DNA of 64,000 nucleotides from Sporosarcina ureilytica (GTDB lineage: Bacteria > Bacillota > Bacilli > Bacillales_A > Planococcaceae). Below, one piece after another: positions 9,947 through 18,784 of this stretch; the stretch's first letter is position 1; each line of letters begins with the position of its first letter. The notes below the pieces were generated by a model. That model was not told the DNA's origin and did no database searches. It saw only the letters and a program-made list of their open reading frames with translations. A program made the translations under genes and the position numbers. The stretch covers positions 2,108,001 to 2,172,000 of the forward strand of contig NZ_CP017560.1 in assembly GCF_001753205.1 (NCBI RefSeq). Reading direction: 5' to 3'.

Positions 9947-9991
9947 AAAAACGGACAAGATTCCCATCAAGGAGCGCTCGTCCGTTTTTTC
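9947..9991. terminator. Bidirectional terminator between yqzM and comEC
   Basis: AAAAACGGACAAG (9947-9959) pairs with CTCGTCCGTTTTTT (9977-9990) around a loop of about 17 bases. Runs of A and T on both sides make it usable in both directions. Confidence 0.85.
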
Positions 9992-9998
9992 TTTTGCA

Positions 9999-12296
9999 CT
10001 ACTGCATCACGGATACACTAAATTCTTCACCTTCTACAAGTACGGTAATTGATCCGTTATCCGCAGTAACAAATACTGGAACTTGATACTTTTGAAATGT
10101 CTCTAGCACTTCTTTGCTCGGATGTCCGAACCGATTGTTTCTTCCAGCAGAAATAACAGCTAGTTTAGGTTGTAGCGCTTTAATAAAGGAGTCTGTACTC
10201 GATGTTTTACTTCCATGATGTCCTACTTTTAAAATTGGATTTTTAAAGTCCATAAATTTATATTTCGTTAAAAATTTTCTTTCCGCGGCTTCTTCCATAT
10301 CCCCTGTAAATAAAAACGACGGACCCGTTGTTGTCATATACAAGGCAAGAGAACTATCATTCCCTACATACTCTTCTGTTTGTGGTCCAACATAATAAAA
10401 ACCAAAATCATTATTCTCCCAACCATTTCCGTCTTTCATTTCCATAATAGACACCTTCCTATCATTCGCGGCACGAACAAGCTTTTCCATTTCCTCTACA
10501 TCCCCACTATTTTTAGGGATGTGAATTTCTTTTACACGAATATCTTCCACAACTTCATGCGCCCCGCCCATATGATCGATATGGGCATGTGAAATTATTA
10601 GCTTATCAACTTCCGTAATGCCTCTTCCTTTTAAGTAAGGCACTACAATTTTTCGCCCTACTTCAAAAGGTGTTGTTGGTGAGCGCCATGTTTTTTCTCC
10701 AAATGAAACTGTGCCGCCTGTGTCAATCATATAAACACCACGTTTATAAGGCAGTTCAATGACAATGCTATCTCCTTGCCCCACGTCCAAATAAGTTACA
10801 CGTAATTGACTCTCTGTATAAGGTAGAAATTGGATAAGGAACGTCGGAATAAGCACATAAGGCAAGCAGCGACTTAGCTTCTCCCTTACTTCATATAATG
10901 TGAAAAAGCGTACAACACCGACTACCGCCAAAACTAGCGCAATAGATGCGGGCCTTCCCGGGTTCCACAATTGATAAGGAATCGCAGATAACCAAACTGT
11001 ACCTTGATCAATGAGAGCGCGAAACGGAACATACAAGAAAAAGAGCAATTTTGCAATTGGCATCGCCACTGATGTGAGCAGAAGCAAAATTAGATTCATC
11101 GGTAATATGACAACAGAATACAAAGGTACGTACAGTAAATTGACCAAAAATGAAGATAAAGATAGTTCATAAAAGTGGAGTAATAAAATAGGATACAACG
11201 ACAATTGACTAATCATCGTCACTAAAAAAGATAACTTTAACTTAGACGATTGTCTAGACAAGATTTTAGAAGATAAAATTAATGATAATGCGGCTAAGTA
11301 AGACAATTGAAAACCAGGTTGGAATATAACATACGGTTTATAGAGCATAAAACCAATTGCACTTATCGCAAGAGCGCTATCCAATTTCATTGGCAGGCGA
11401 CCGTAAATAGTGAGCAGGACTAGAATGGTGACAATGACGGCACGCCATACCGAAGGAGCGCCACCTGCAATGATTGCATAAAGCGGTAATAGGATTATCA
11501 GCAAAACATCTACGTTTTCTCGCCGAATTTTTAAACGGAGCAAACATTCTCGAACGATAAAAACTAACAAGCCTACATGAAGCCCAGAAATCGCAAATAA
11601 ATGCGTAATCCCTAACTTTCTATAATTTGCAGCATCTTCTTCGCTCATGCCACTCCGATCCCCAATTAACAAAGCTTCGGCTTCAGGAATGAGTGATTCT
11701 GGAAAAGTCTCCCGGATATGCTGTTGAACATTTTTTCGCTGTGTTAATAAGCGTGTAGTAAAGGATTTGTTTATTTTATACGAAAATATACGATCGACTT
11801 TTAGGATACCCGAAGCTCCGTACATCCTTAAATACTGTTCCATATTAAACGCATACGGATGTGAGGGTATTTCAATGGACTGAAAAGAACCTGAAATGTA
11901 AAACTCCATTGTTGCTACATCCATTTCTTTAAATCTTTGTTTTTCATCTGCATTTTCAAATTGGTATATCGCATAAACCGTCTGGCCAGATTCAGTTCTG
12001 GCAAAACCTTTAATCGCTCCACCGTCAATTTTGGCGTTATCTGTCCAAGTAAGTGTACTATTTTCTTCACCAGTTTCAATTGGATCAGGGACGATTGTTA
12101 TGAAATAAAAAAAGGAGAGTATAGCGGCTATAACCGCAAAGAAAGGCGTGAGGAAATCATCTTTTTGCTTTAAAAAGAGAGGGAGAAGTAAAAGATTTAA
12201 TAATAATAAGTATACCGTGCCGTATGCGGCAAACGCAGAGACGGCAACCGGTATAGCTACATAAATAAAGCGAATTTGAACAATTATATTCCGAAT
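9999..12296 (-). CDS. comEC: DNA internalisation channel protein ComEC/Rec2, probable non-canonical start
   Basis: ComEC forms the membrane channel for single-stranded DNA uptake in competence. From an ATG at 11924 the protein is 641 residues, but the frame is open upstream to the stop at 12312-12314. The extra codons encode two hydrophobic stretches and an OB-fold segment (KIDGGAIKGFARTESGQTVY), which belong to ComEC. No ATG, GTG or TTG exists there. The best start is ATT at 12294-12296, seven bases after AAGGGTGG and overlapping comEB, giving about 765 residues, near the usual 776. Later parts are the polytopic Competence domain (HLFAISGLHVGLL) and a metallo-beta-lactamase domain (ISHAHIDHMGG, VGHHGSKTSS). 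Confidence 0.88.
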   Translation of the reverse strand: MRNIIVQIRFIYVAIPVAVSAFAAYGTVYLLLLNLLLLPLFLKQKDDFLTPFFAVIAAILSFFYFITIVPDPIETGEENSTLTWTDNAKIDGGAIKGFARTESGQTVYAIYQFENADEKQRFKEMDVATMEFYISGSFQSIEIPSHPYAFNMEQYLRMYGASGILKVDRIFSYKINKSFTTRLLTQRKNVQQHIRETFPESLIPEAEALLIGDRSGMSEEDAANYRKLGITHLFAISGLHVGLLVFIVRECLLRLKIRRENVDVLLIILLPLYAIIAGGAPSVWRAVIVTILVLLTIYGRLPMKLDSALAISAIGFMLYKPYVIFQPGFQLSYLAALSLILSSKILSRQSSKLKLSFLVTMISQLSLYPILLLHFYELSLSSFLVNLLYVPLYSVVILPMNLILLLLTSVAMPIAKLLFFLYVPFRALIDQGTVWLSAIPYQLWNPGRPASIALVLAVVGVVRFFTLYEVREKLSRCLPYVLIPTFLIQFLPYTESQLRVTYLDVGQGDSIVIELPYKRGVYMIDTGGTVSFGEKTWRSPTTPFEVGRKIVVPYLKGRGITEVDKLIISHAHIDHMGGAHEVVEDIRVKEIHIPKNSGDVEEMEKLVRAANDRKVSIMEMKDGNGWENNDFGFYYVGPQTEEYVGNDSSLALYMTTTGPSFLFTGDMEEAAERKFLTKYKFMDFKNPILKVGHHGSKTSSTDSFIKALQPKLAVISAGRNNRFGHPSKEVLETFQKYQVPVFVTADNGSITVLVEGEEFSVSVMQ

Positions 12297-12847
12297 AATT
12301 CTTCCACCCTTCTAAGTAGAGGGTCCAATTGTTCTTCATCTGCACCTAATTCACGCATAGACGCTAACATGTCATTGACAAGGCTCAATTTTTTATCGCC
12401 TAAAAAATCTACTTTACTTTCATCGAAAGGAATATGTTGAACAGAAATCCCTGATTGCGCAAATAAAGTTGCCGCATACTCATTATTTCGATAGTCTGTG
12501 GCGTATATGATTCTTTTTACTCCTGCTTGAATAATAGCTTTCGCACATTGTAAGCAAGGAAAATGAGTCACATAAATCGTTGAGTCCGCTGTCGTTGTTC
12601 CATATTTTGCGCATTGTAACAATGCATTCATTTCAGCATGAATCGTTCGTACACAATGGTTATCAACGACATAACAACCGTGGTCAATGCAATGGTCGCC
12701 ACCCGAAATCGAGCCGTTATAACCACCTGCAATCATTCGATTATCACGTACAATAATCGCTCCAACCGCAAGTCTTGTACACGTACTTCGCAATGCTAAC
12801 AGATGACATTGCGCCATGAAAAATTGGTCCCATGTAATTCGCTCCAT
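12284..12847 (-). CDS. comEB: Deoxycytidylate (dCMP) deaminase-like ComEB
   Basis: A 187-residue cytidine deaminase fold protein. The zinc site is visible as TIHAEMNALLQC (His-Ala-Glu) and HFPCLQCAKAII (PCxxC), with a second Cys/His cluster (DHCIDHGCY) usual for dCMP deaminases. It converts dCMP to dUMP. In Bacillus it lies in the comE operon but is not essential for transformation. The start at 12847 (MERITWDQFFM) has a GGAGG site; the frame to 12880 does not. Its 3' end overlaps the likely start of comEC. Confidence 0.94.
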   Translation of the reverse strand: MERITWDQFFMAQCHLLALRSTCTRLAVGAIIVRDNRMIAGGYNGSISGGDHCIDHGCYVVDNHCVRTIHAEMNALLQCAKYGTTTADSTIYVTHFPCLQCAKAIIQAGVKRIIYATDYRNNEYAATLFAQSGISVQHIPFDESKVDFLGDKKLSLVNDMLASMRELGADEEQLDPLLRRVEELFGI

Positions 12848-12886
12848 ATGAATGCCTCCATCGTGTCCAAAATTGTTCATCTATTT

Positions 12887-13546
12887 TTATTTAACTTTAA
12901 TTTGATGTTGAAGTTTTTCGAATGTCTTTTGTCCGATACCGGAAATGTTCATCAACTCTTCTGGTGACTGAAATGGACCGTTTTCTTCACGATACTGAAT
13001 GATGGATTGCGCTTTCGCCGGTCCAATGCCACTAATTGTCATAAGTTCAATTTCAGTAGCCGTATTAAGATTGATTGTGTCATCATCCACCGCTGAGGAA
13101 TCTATTAAGCTGACAATCGCTTCTGACTCTAGCAATTCCTCACCTTCAGTCGGAATATAAACGAGCAGTTCATCCGTTAATTTTAACGCAAGGTTCACTA
13201 GTCGTGCATCTGCTTCCGGTAAATAACCACCAGCGGCGTTAATCGCATCGATTAGACGATCACCTTCTTCTAATGTGTAAACGCCTGGGCGAAGGACTGC
13301 TCCTTTCACATCGACAACTAGGATGGATGGAACACTTTCTATCCTATTTTCTGGCTCTTCAATTTCTTTTTCATTTACTTCTGAAAATGGAATTTGCTCG
13401 CTGAAGTCGATTGGAGAATCGTCTGCTTGTCCACGGGGAATGAACAAATATGCAAGAATAACAGCGATTGCTACGAGTGGGAATAAAAGTTTACGCCAAT
13501 TATCGGATACAAAAGATTGAAACAGGTGATTCACCCTTTCTCTCAA
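12887..13546 (-). CDS. comEA: Competence DNA receptor ComEA
   Basis: A 219-residue ComEA, the membrane-anchored DNA-binding receptor. There is one membrane helix (about 20-37, ending LFIPRG), an acidic linker, a SLBB domain (about 75-130, VLRPGVYTLEEGDRLIDAI) and two helix-hairpin-helix motifs at the C terminus (LMTISGIGPAKAQSIIQYR and LMNISGIGQKTFEKL). The start is uncertain: the frame begins with TTG at 13546 after a weak site. The comER gene found next to comEA in Bacillus subtilis is absent here. Confidence 0.93.
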   Translation of the reverse strand: MRERVNHLFQSFVSDNWRKLLFPLVAIAVILAYLFIPRGQADDSPIDFSEQIPFSEVNEKEIEEPENRIESVPSILVVDVKGAVLRPGVYTLEEGDRLIDAINAAGGYLPEADARLVNLALKLTDELLVYIPTEGEELLESEAIVSLIDSSAVDDDTINLNTATEIELMTISGIGPAKAQSIIQYREENGPFQSPEELMNISGIGQKTFEKLQHQIKVK

Positions 13547-13601
13547 TGAGTATCCATATGGAGTACCTCTATTATAAACAAATCCAAATAAATTTCAATG
13601 C

Positions 13602-14342
13602 TTATTTACGGACTTGAAAGAAGATTCTTTCACTTTCTTCTTCGGGCGCTTTATCATCCCAATCGGCAAAAACTCTCTCAATTTTAAATCCAACTTCAAG
13701 TAACATATCCACATACTCTTGGACCGGAAACGTTCTTTGATAATGCACTTCATCAAACCGTTCATACAAATCATTTTCTTTTTTTACAAAAAAGGTTAAT
13801 TCGGAATAAACCGAGTGTACATCTTCCCCAGGCTCCGTTTGCCATATGTATGCAATTCTTTCATTATCATAAGTAAAAGGACTCTCTAAAAATATTACGT
13901 CCGTTTTAAAGGTTGAATGTACATCAAATAACAATACGCCCCCGACCGATAATGCTTGGTAAACATGATGGAATGTTTGAAGCACTTCCGTTCGGTCCGT
14001 TACATAATTCAGAGAATCGATCGGAATAACAGCGACATCAAATCCGCTATGTCCTTCAAGTTTTTGCATCGGCTGAAGCAGAAATGAGATCGGTAAATTT
14101 AATGACTTCGCCCGTTCAGTCGCAATTTGAAGCATGTCAGGAGAAATGTCAACTCCTGTGACATTTCCCCCTGACTTTGCTAACTTCGCAGCTAATAATC
14201 CCGTCCCACACCCGATATCTAATATCTTCTTGCCGGCAATTCCATTGGCAGCAAGGGCAATTAACTCAACATACGTATCATATGGAATGTCTTCCATTAA
14301 TTCATCGTAAACCGCCGCAAATCGGGAATAGCTATCTTTCAT
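13602..14342 (-). CDS. yqeM: SAM-dependent methyltransferase YqeM
   Basis: A 246-residue class I methyltransferase, matching the Bacillus YqeM length. Motif I is ILDIGCGTGLLAAKLA (about 37-52), then VTGVDISPDMLQIA. The N terminus MKDSYSRFAAVYDELM is typical of the family. The substrate is unknown. The ATG at 14342 overlaps the stop of rsfS (ATGA), implying translational coupling; the longer frame to 14381 would lie inside rsfS. Confidence 0.88.
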   Translation of the reverse strand: MKDSYSRFAAVYDELMEDIPYDTYVELIALAANGIAGKKILDIGCGTGLLAAKLAKSGGNVTGVDISPDMLQIATERAKSLNLPISFLLQPMQKLEGHSGFDVAVIPIDSLNYVTDRTEVLQTFHHVYQALSVGGVLLFDVHSTFKTDVIFLESPFTYDNERIAYIWQTEPGEDVHSVYSELTFFVKKENDLYERFDEVHYQRTFPVQEYVDMLLEVGFKIERVFADWDDKAPEEESERIFFQVRK

Positions 14343-14689
14343 TCTTCGTCTACCATTTGAAGCCTTGGTGCGTCTCCCCATAACTTCTCCAAGTTATAAT
14401 GGCCACGCTCATCTTTATGGAATACGTGCACGACTACATCGCCCAAGTCAGCTAATACCCAGCGACCCGATTCTAATCCTTCCACACGTTTTACATGTAC
14501 GCCAAACTCACTCGCTTGGTCAATGACTTCACGTGCAATTGCTTGTACTTGTCTTTCTGAATTGGCATGACAAATAATGAATTGGTCTGCCATCACAGAG
14601 ATACCCTCCATATTTAAAACTACAATATCTGATGCTTTTTTATCGTCAACTGCTTGATAAGCTGTTGATAGTAAAGTTGAAGTCGTCAT
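14339..14689 (-). CDS. rsfS: Ribosomal silencing factor RsfS
   Basis: A 116-residue RsfS (Iojap family). It shows the signature NMEGISVMADQFIICHANSER, VEGLESGRWVLADLGDVVVH and VFHKDERGHYNLEKLWGDAP. It binds L14 on the 50S subunit and blocks subunit joining in stationary phase. The gene is packed between yqeK and yqeM with no space, within the rsfS-nadD cluster usual in Firmicutes. Confidence 0.96.
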   Translation of the reverse strand: MTTSTLLSTAYQAVDDKKASDIVVLNMEGISVMADQFIICHANSERQVQAIAREVIDQASEFGVHVKRVEGLESGRWVLADLGDVVVHVFHKDERGHYNLEKLWGDAPRLQMVDEE

Positions 14690-15259
14690 TTAAATTATTC
14701 CTTCCTTTAACATATATTCATTATAACAATCAAAAGAGTCTGGAAAAATCGCCGCTCTCTTAGACACTAAATAGTCGATTGAATGGCCAATACAATAATA
14801 CATCGCTTTATCGATGGAGCCTTTTGACTTTTCTCTTAGTTCATCTACCCCTGGAAATTGTCTCCCAGGCTCAATCAAGTCAGCAATAAATAGTATTTTT
14901 TCTAACATCGACATATTGGCTCGGCCTGTCGTATGAAAGCGTACCGCATTTAAAACATCCTCGTCATTGATCCCAAATGTCTCCCGTGCAATGATTGCGC
15001 CAACTGGGCCGTGCCAAAGTTCATGGTGAAAATCGACTAATCGTTTATCTTCACCTGCTTCTTCTAAACGGCGCAGTAACTCTTCTTTCTTCATACACTT
15101 GGCGATGTCATGAAATAAAGCTGCTTTCTCAGCGGCTGTTTCCGAGACACCATGTTGTTTCGCCATCTTTTTTGATAACTCAGCAACACGTAAAACATGT
15201 TCATATCGTGAAGAAGTTAAACGATTTGCCAGTTCACTTTTAATAGGCGCCAGTTCCAT
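14690..15259 (-). CDS. yqeK: HD-domain Ap4A hydrolase YqeK
   Basis: A 189-residue HD-domain phosphohydrolase. Metal ligands are visible as YEHVLRVAELS, LFHDIAKCM, and later FHHELWHGPVGA, VRFHTTGR and KILFIADLIEPGR. YqeK proteins hydrolyse diadenosine tetraphosphate symmetrically to ADP. The start at 15259 (MELAPIKSEL) has an AAGGAGGGA site, whereas the frame to 15289 has none. It overlaps the end of nadD by 20 bases. Confidence 0.93.
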   Translation of the reverse strand: MELAPIKSELANRLTSSRYEHVLRVAELSKKMAKQHGVSETAAEKAALFHDIAKCMKKEELLRRLEEAGEDKRLVDFHHELWHGPVGAIIARETFGINDEDVLNAVRFHTTGRANMSMLEKILFIADLIEPGRQFPGVDELREKSKGSIDKAMYYCIGHSIDYLVSKRAAIFPDSFDCYNEYMLKEGII

Positions 15260-15818
15260 ACAATCCCTCCTTGCGAACGAATGACTCAACTGCCGGAGGG
15301 ATTAAAAATGTAACGGTCCCATTTTCTTGAAATCTTTTACGGAGTAACGTCGAAGATATATCAATTTCTGGAATCGTAATGATTTCTACTGGATAGTCCG
15401 TATCACTTTTCCAACCTGGACGGCCCACACCAACAATTTTTACGAGCTCGACGAGTTCATCGATTCGATGCCAAGTATGTAGCGAATCAATCATATCTCC
15501 GCCGATAATTAAAAAGTAGTCTACATCCGGATCTTGCGCCATCAGTGCGGACATCGTATCGAATGAATACGAGACGCCCCCACGCTCCACTTCATATGAT
15601 GAAACAGTAAAGCCATCTATTCCTTGTATGGCTAAGTTTACCATTTGGAGACGCTGTTCTTTCGTCACTTGTTTATCGGCTGCTTTATGTGGAGGTAAAG
15701 CATTTGGCATAAATCGAACTTCGTCAAGTTCAAGGGCATGCTTCACTTCATTCGCGATAATGAGATGCCCAATATGTGGCGGATTATAAGTCCCCCCAAG
15801 TATGCCCACTCTCTTCAA
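15240..15818 (-). CDS. nadD: Nicotinate-nucleotide adenylyltransferase
   Basis: A 192-residue NadD, which makes nicotinic acid adenine dinucleotide in NAD synthesis. The nucleotidyl-transfer motif GGTYNPPHIGHL is at residues 8-19 and the C-terminal ISSTLLRKR is present. The start codon is TTG with a perfect AAGGAGG site. It lies between yqeI and yqeK in the usual order. Confidence 0.96.
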   Translation of the reverse strand: MKRVGILGGTYNPPHIGHLIIANEVKHALELDEVRFMPNALPPHKAADKQVTKEQRLQMVNLAIQGIDGFTVSSYEVERGGVSYSFDTMSALMAQDPDVDYFLIIGGDMIDSLHTWHRIDELVELVKIVGVGRPGWKSDTDYPVEIITIPEIDISSTLLRKRFQENGTVTFLIPPAVESFVRKEGLYGTGAY

Positions 15819-15830
15819 GGAATGACCTCC

Positions 15831-16121
15831 TTATGGTAATTGAATTTGCTTATTGTCTACGGATTCTTTATACAATATGAGCACATTTCCAATTACTTGA
15901 ACGACATGAAGTCCCACGCGTTCAGATAATTTCTCCGAGATTGTTTTTCTATCCTCACTACAATTTTGTAAAATATTTACTTTAATCAATTCTTTCGATT
16001 CTAAAGCTTCCTCAATTTGCGTAATGACAGATTCTGTTAAACCTTGTTTTCCAATTTGAAATAAAGGTTGCAGATGATGTGCCTCGCTACGTAAAAATCT
16101 TTTTTGTTTACCTGTTAACAT
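15831..16121 (-). CDS. yqeI: RNA-binding protein YhbY/YqeI (CRM domain)
   Basis: A 96-residue single CRM domain protein beginning MLTGKQKRFLRSEAHHLQP, with the conserved IGKQGLTESVI (GxxG-type loop) and LIKVNILQNC. The family associates with pre-50S ribosomal particles. AGGAGG lies seven bases before the ATG. It overlaps aroE by 14 bases. Confidence 0.93.
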   Translation of the reverse strand: MLTGKQKRFLRSEAHHLQPLFQIGKQGLTESVITQIEEALESKELIKVNILQNCSEDRKTISEKLSERVGLHVVQVIGNVLILYKESVDNKQIQLP

Positions 16122-16950
16122 AATTTCCTCCTAGTTTTTCTGTTATTTTATCAATCATATTTGCTGTATTTGGCTGGATACCTGTCCATTTTTCAAATGC
16201 TAGTGCACCTTGATGGACAAACATCCCTACGCCGTTCATTGTCTGTGCTCCGTTCTCACGAGCCACTTTCAAAAACTCAGTTTCTAACGGATTATAAATG
16301 ATATCTGCAACAACTGTTCCCGCTGCAACTTTAGATGGGTTAAGTGGCATTCCTGCAACTGCATAATTCATCCCAACCGAAGTCGTTTGAATAATTAACC
16401 CAAATTCATCAAGTATATTTTCTGCCTCTGTTATTGTCAATGCTTTGGCATTCGGTAGATGCTCTGCCAATTGTTGTGCTTTTTCAATTGTTCGATTCGT
16501 GACATACATGGGGCCATACCCCTTTTCATGTAAACCATAACAAATTCCTCGCGCCGCCCCACCAGCCCCAATGACGAGAACTTTTTTCTCGACACATAGG
16601 TGGCCGAACATTTCTTCTAAAGATTGAACAAATCCCGCACCGTCCGTATTCGAGCCGCGAAGCGAACCATCTGGAAGCACCTCTACTGTATTGACTGCAT
16701 TCATCACTTCGGCCGATTCATCTATTTCATCTAAAAAAGGAATGATGGCACTTTTATGCGGAACCGTTACATTCCAACCACTGCATCCAAGTAGTTTTAA
16801 GCTTTCAACTGCCTGGCCAAGATGTTCTGGGTATATATGATGTGGACTATAAGATGCATTCATATTATTTTCATTAAACCATTCATCATGCATATTTGGC
16901 GACATGGATTGACTTATCGGATCACCGATAACAGCATACCATTTTTTCAT
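16108..16950 (-). CDS. aroE: Shikimate dehydrogenase (NADP+)
   Basis: A 280-residue AroE that reduces 3-dehydroshikimate in aromatic amino acid synthesis. Substrate motif SMSPNMHDEWF, catalytic Lys and Asp in NVTVPHKSAI and NTDGAGFVQSL, and the nucleotide loop VIGAGGAARGICYGL are all visible. The family C-terminal helix appears as GVGMFVHQGALAFEKWTG. The ATG follows GGGGGGATGGG. Its position between yqeH and yqeI is conserved in Bacillales. Confidence 0.95.
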   Translation of the reverse strand: MKKWYAVIGDPISQSMSPNMHDEWFNENNMNASYSPHHIYPEHLGQAVESLKLLGCSGWNVTVPHKSAIIPFLDEIDESAEVMNAVNTVEVLPDGSLRGSNTDGAGFVQSLEEMFGHLCVEKKVLVIGAGGAARGICYGLHEKGYGPMYVTNRTIEKAQQLAEHLPNAKALTITEAENILDEFGLIIQTTSVGMNYAVAGMPLNPSKVAAGTVVADIIYNPLETEFLKVARENGAQTMNGVGMFVHQGALAFEKWTGIQPNTANMIDKITEKLGGNYVNR

Positions 16951-16981
16951 TTGTTACCCATCCCCCCTGATTACAACGAGT

Positions 16982-18079
16982 TTATATTAAAGATGGTCGC
17001 AGGATTACATTCACACCCCGGGGTGCATGAACAGCAACGACACTTGGTTCCTGAACAGTAATCCAACCTAATCCTGAAATAACGATATCTACCTTTTTCT
17101 CTTTAATCGAAAATTCATGACGAACAAGTTCTGGCATTTTCTCTACTGAATCCCCAGACGGCGGCGATAGCATTGCCCCTTTATGTTTCTCATACAATGC
17201 ATCCGCATTCGCTAATTTTGTCCGATGAATTTCTAGTCGATTTGAGACATACACTAAAAACGATGAACGTTCACCGGAGATAAAGTCAAAACGCGCCAAT
17301 CCTCCGACATATAAAGTTTGCTCGGCATTTAATTGGAATACTTTCGGCTTCAACTCAGATTTTGGTGTAATTAACTTCAAATCTTTTTCGTCTAAATAAT
17401 GGGCAATTTGATGGTCGTTAATAATGCCTGGCGTATCATAAATTGCTTTTCCATCGTCCAATGGGATTTCTACAATATCTAATGTTGTACCCGGGAAATG
17501 GGACGTTGTAATGACTTCATTTGCACCAGTTGCACCTTTAATAATATGATTAATAAAAGTCGATTTCCCTGTATTTGTACAACCTACAACGTAGACATCT
17601 TTCCCATTTCGAAGCCTATCAATTTTCTGTAACGCTTCTTCCATGCCATGCCCTTTAAAGGCTGAAACAAGTAACACATCTGCCGGTTTTAAGCCAAGCT
17701 TATTTGCTTCTCTTTTCATCCAATTGACTACTTTGTTTGGATTAATCGATTTTGGAAGTAGGTCAGATTTATTACCGATTAATAAAATATCCTTATTGCC
17801 TACAAAACGATGCAACCCAGAAATCCAACTACCGTTAAAATCAAAAATATCGACGATTTTAACGACCATTCCCTCTTTGCTTCCAATGCCATTCAGTATA
17901 TCTAAAAAATCATCGCCTGTTAACGATACAGGCTGTAACTCATTATAATTACGAAGACGGAAGCAACGACGACAAACAAGGTCCTCATTTGTCAAGGATG
18001 CGGGTGGTGCATATCCTTCTATCTTAGGATCCTCCGTTTGTATCGTAATGCCACATCCAATACATTTTAATTCTTCCAA
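16982..18079 (-). CDS. yqeH: Circularly permuted ribosome biogenesis GTPase YqeH
   Basis: A 365-residue GTPase needed for 30S assembly. The N-terminal zinc finger shows CIGC and CRRC. The permuted G domain runs G4 (GNKSDLLPK), G5, G1 (VGCTNTGKSTFI) and G3 (YDTPGIIN). The frame extends to 18094, but the second TTG, at 18079, has GGGAGGA six bases upstream and gives the family length. It is packed against yqeG and upstream of aroE. Confidence 0.95.
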   Translation of the reverse strand: MEELKCIGCGITIQTEDPKIEGYAPPASLTNEDLVCRRCFRLRNYNELQPVSLTGDDFLDILNGIGSKEGMVVKIVDIFDFNGSWISGLHRFVGNKDILLIGNKSDLLPKSINPNKVVNWMKREANKLGLKPADVLLVSAFKGHGMEEALQKIDRLRNGKDVYVVGCTNTGKSTFINHIIKGATGANEVITTSHFPGTTLDIVEIPLDDGKAIYDTPGIINDHQIAHYLDEKDLKLITPKSELKPKVFQLNAEQTLYVGGLARFDFISGERSSFLVYVSNRLEIHRTKLANADALYEKHKGAMLSPPSGDSVEKMPELVRHEFSIKEKKVDIVISGLGWITVQEPSVVAVHAPRGVNVILRPSLI

Positions 18080-18081
18080 TG

Positions 18082-18597
18082 TTATTCCTCCCAATAAATA
18101 AGGCCGCGTCGTCTTAAACGCTCCATAATAAAGCTTTCTAAGTTCCGATTAAAAGTTGTAATTTTCGCATCAGATGTCGCAACAGGAATGACTAAAATCG
18201 TGTGAAGCCCTTGACGATTTCCACCAAAAATATCTGTTAATAATTGGTCTCCTATCACGACTGTTTCTTCCTTTTTCGTTCCCATTAACTTTACTGCACG
18301 CCTAAATGCTGTACCTAAAGGTTTATTCGCTTTCGAAATAAATGGCATTTGAATCGGCTCAGAAAATGCTTTTACACGTAACTCATTATTATTAGAAACG
18401 ATTGTCACCCGTATTCCCGCCTGTTGCATACCTTCTAACCATTCAATAATTTCAGGTGTCGCATCAGGACGGTCCCAGGCGACGAGCGTATTATCCAAAT
18501 CTGTTATGATTCCTTTTATGCCGCGCTCTTTTAATTGTTCAGCTTTGATGTGAAAGACGTCCTTCACAAACTCATTCGGCAAAAACTTCTTTAGCAT
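18082..18597 (-). CDS. yqeG: HAD-superfamily phosphatase YqeG
   Basis: A 171-residue HAD subfamily IIIA protein. Motif I is ITDLDNTLVAWD, motif II VTIVSNNN, and motif III/IV VVIGDQLLTDIFGGNR. The physiological substrate is not established. The ATG at 18597 (MLKKFLPNEFV) has a GGAGTG site; the longer frame does not. It heads the yqeG-yqeH-aroE-yqeI-nadD-yqeK-rsfS-yqeM run. Confidence 0.93.
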   Translation of the reverse strand: MLKKFLPNEFVKDVFHIKAEQLKERGIKGIITDLDNTLVAWDRPDATPEIIEWLEGMQQAGIRVTIVSNNNELRVKAFSEPIQMPFISKANKPLGTAFRRAVKLMGTKKEETVVIGDQLLTDIFGGNRQGLHTILVIPVATSDAKITTFNRNLESFIMERLRRRGLIYWEE

Positions 18598-18784
18598 TCC
18601 ATTCACTCCGATTTTCAACTTAATACCCAAGTATTATAACATACAAGGAGCTTTTCTTCGCAATGTCTTATCTTTTTTTGTAGGACAACTATTCGCGCTT
18701 GTCCGCTATAAATATCGAAGTATTTTACTCATTACGCATATGACGACCGCATATGCTGTCATACAACGACAAGGAGGTGGCCTG

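Noticed and set aside
12157-12345. A 62-codon minus-strand frame between comEC and comEB
   Set aside because: It is out of frame with both genes, while the comEC frame in the same interval encodes conserved ComEC sequence.
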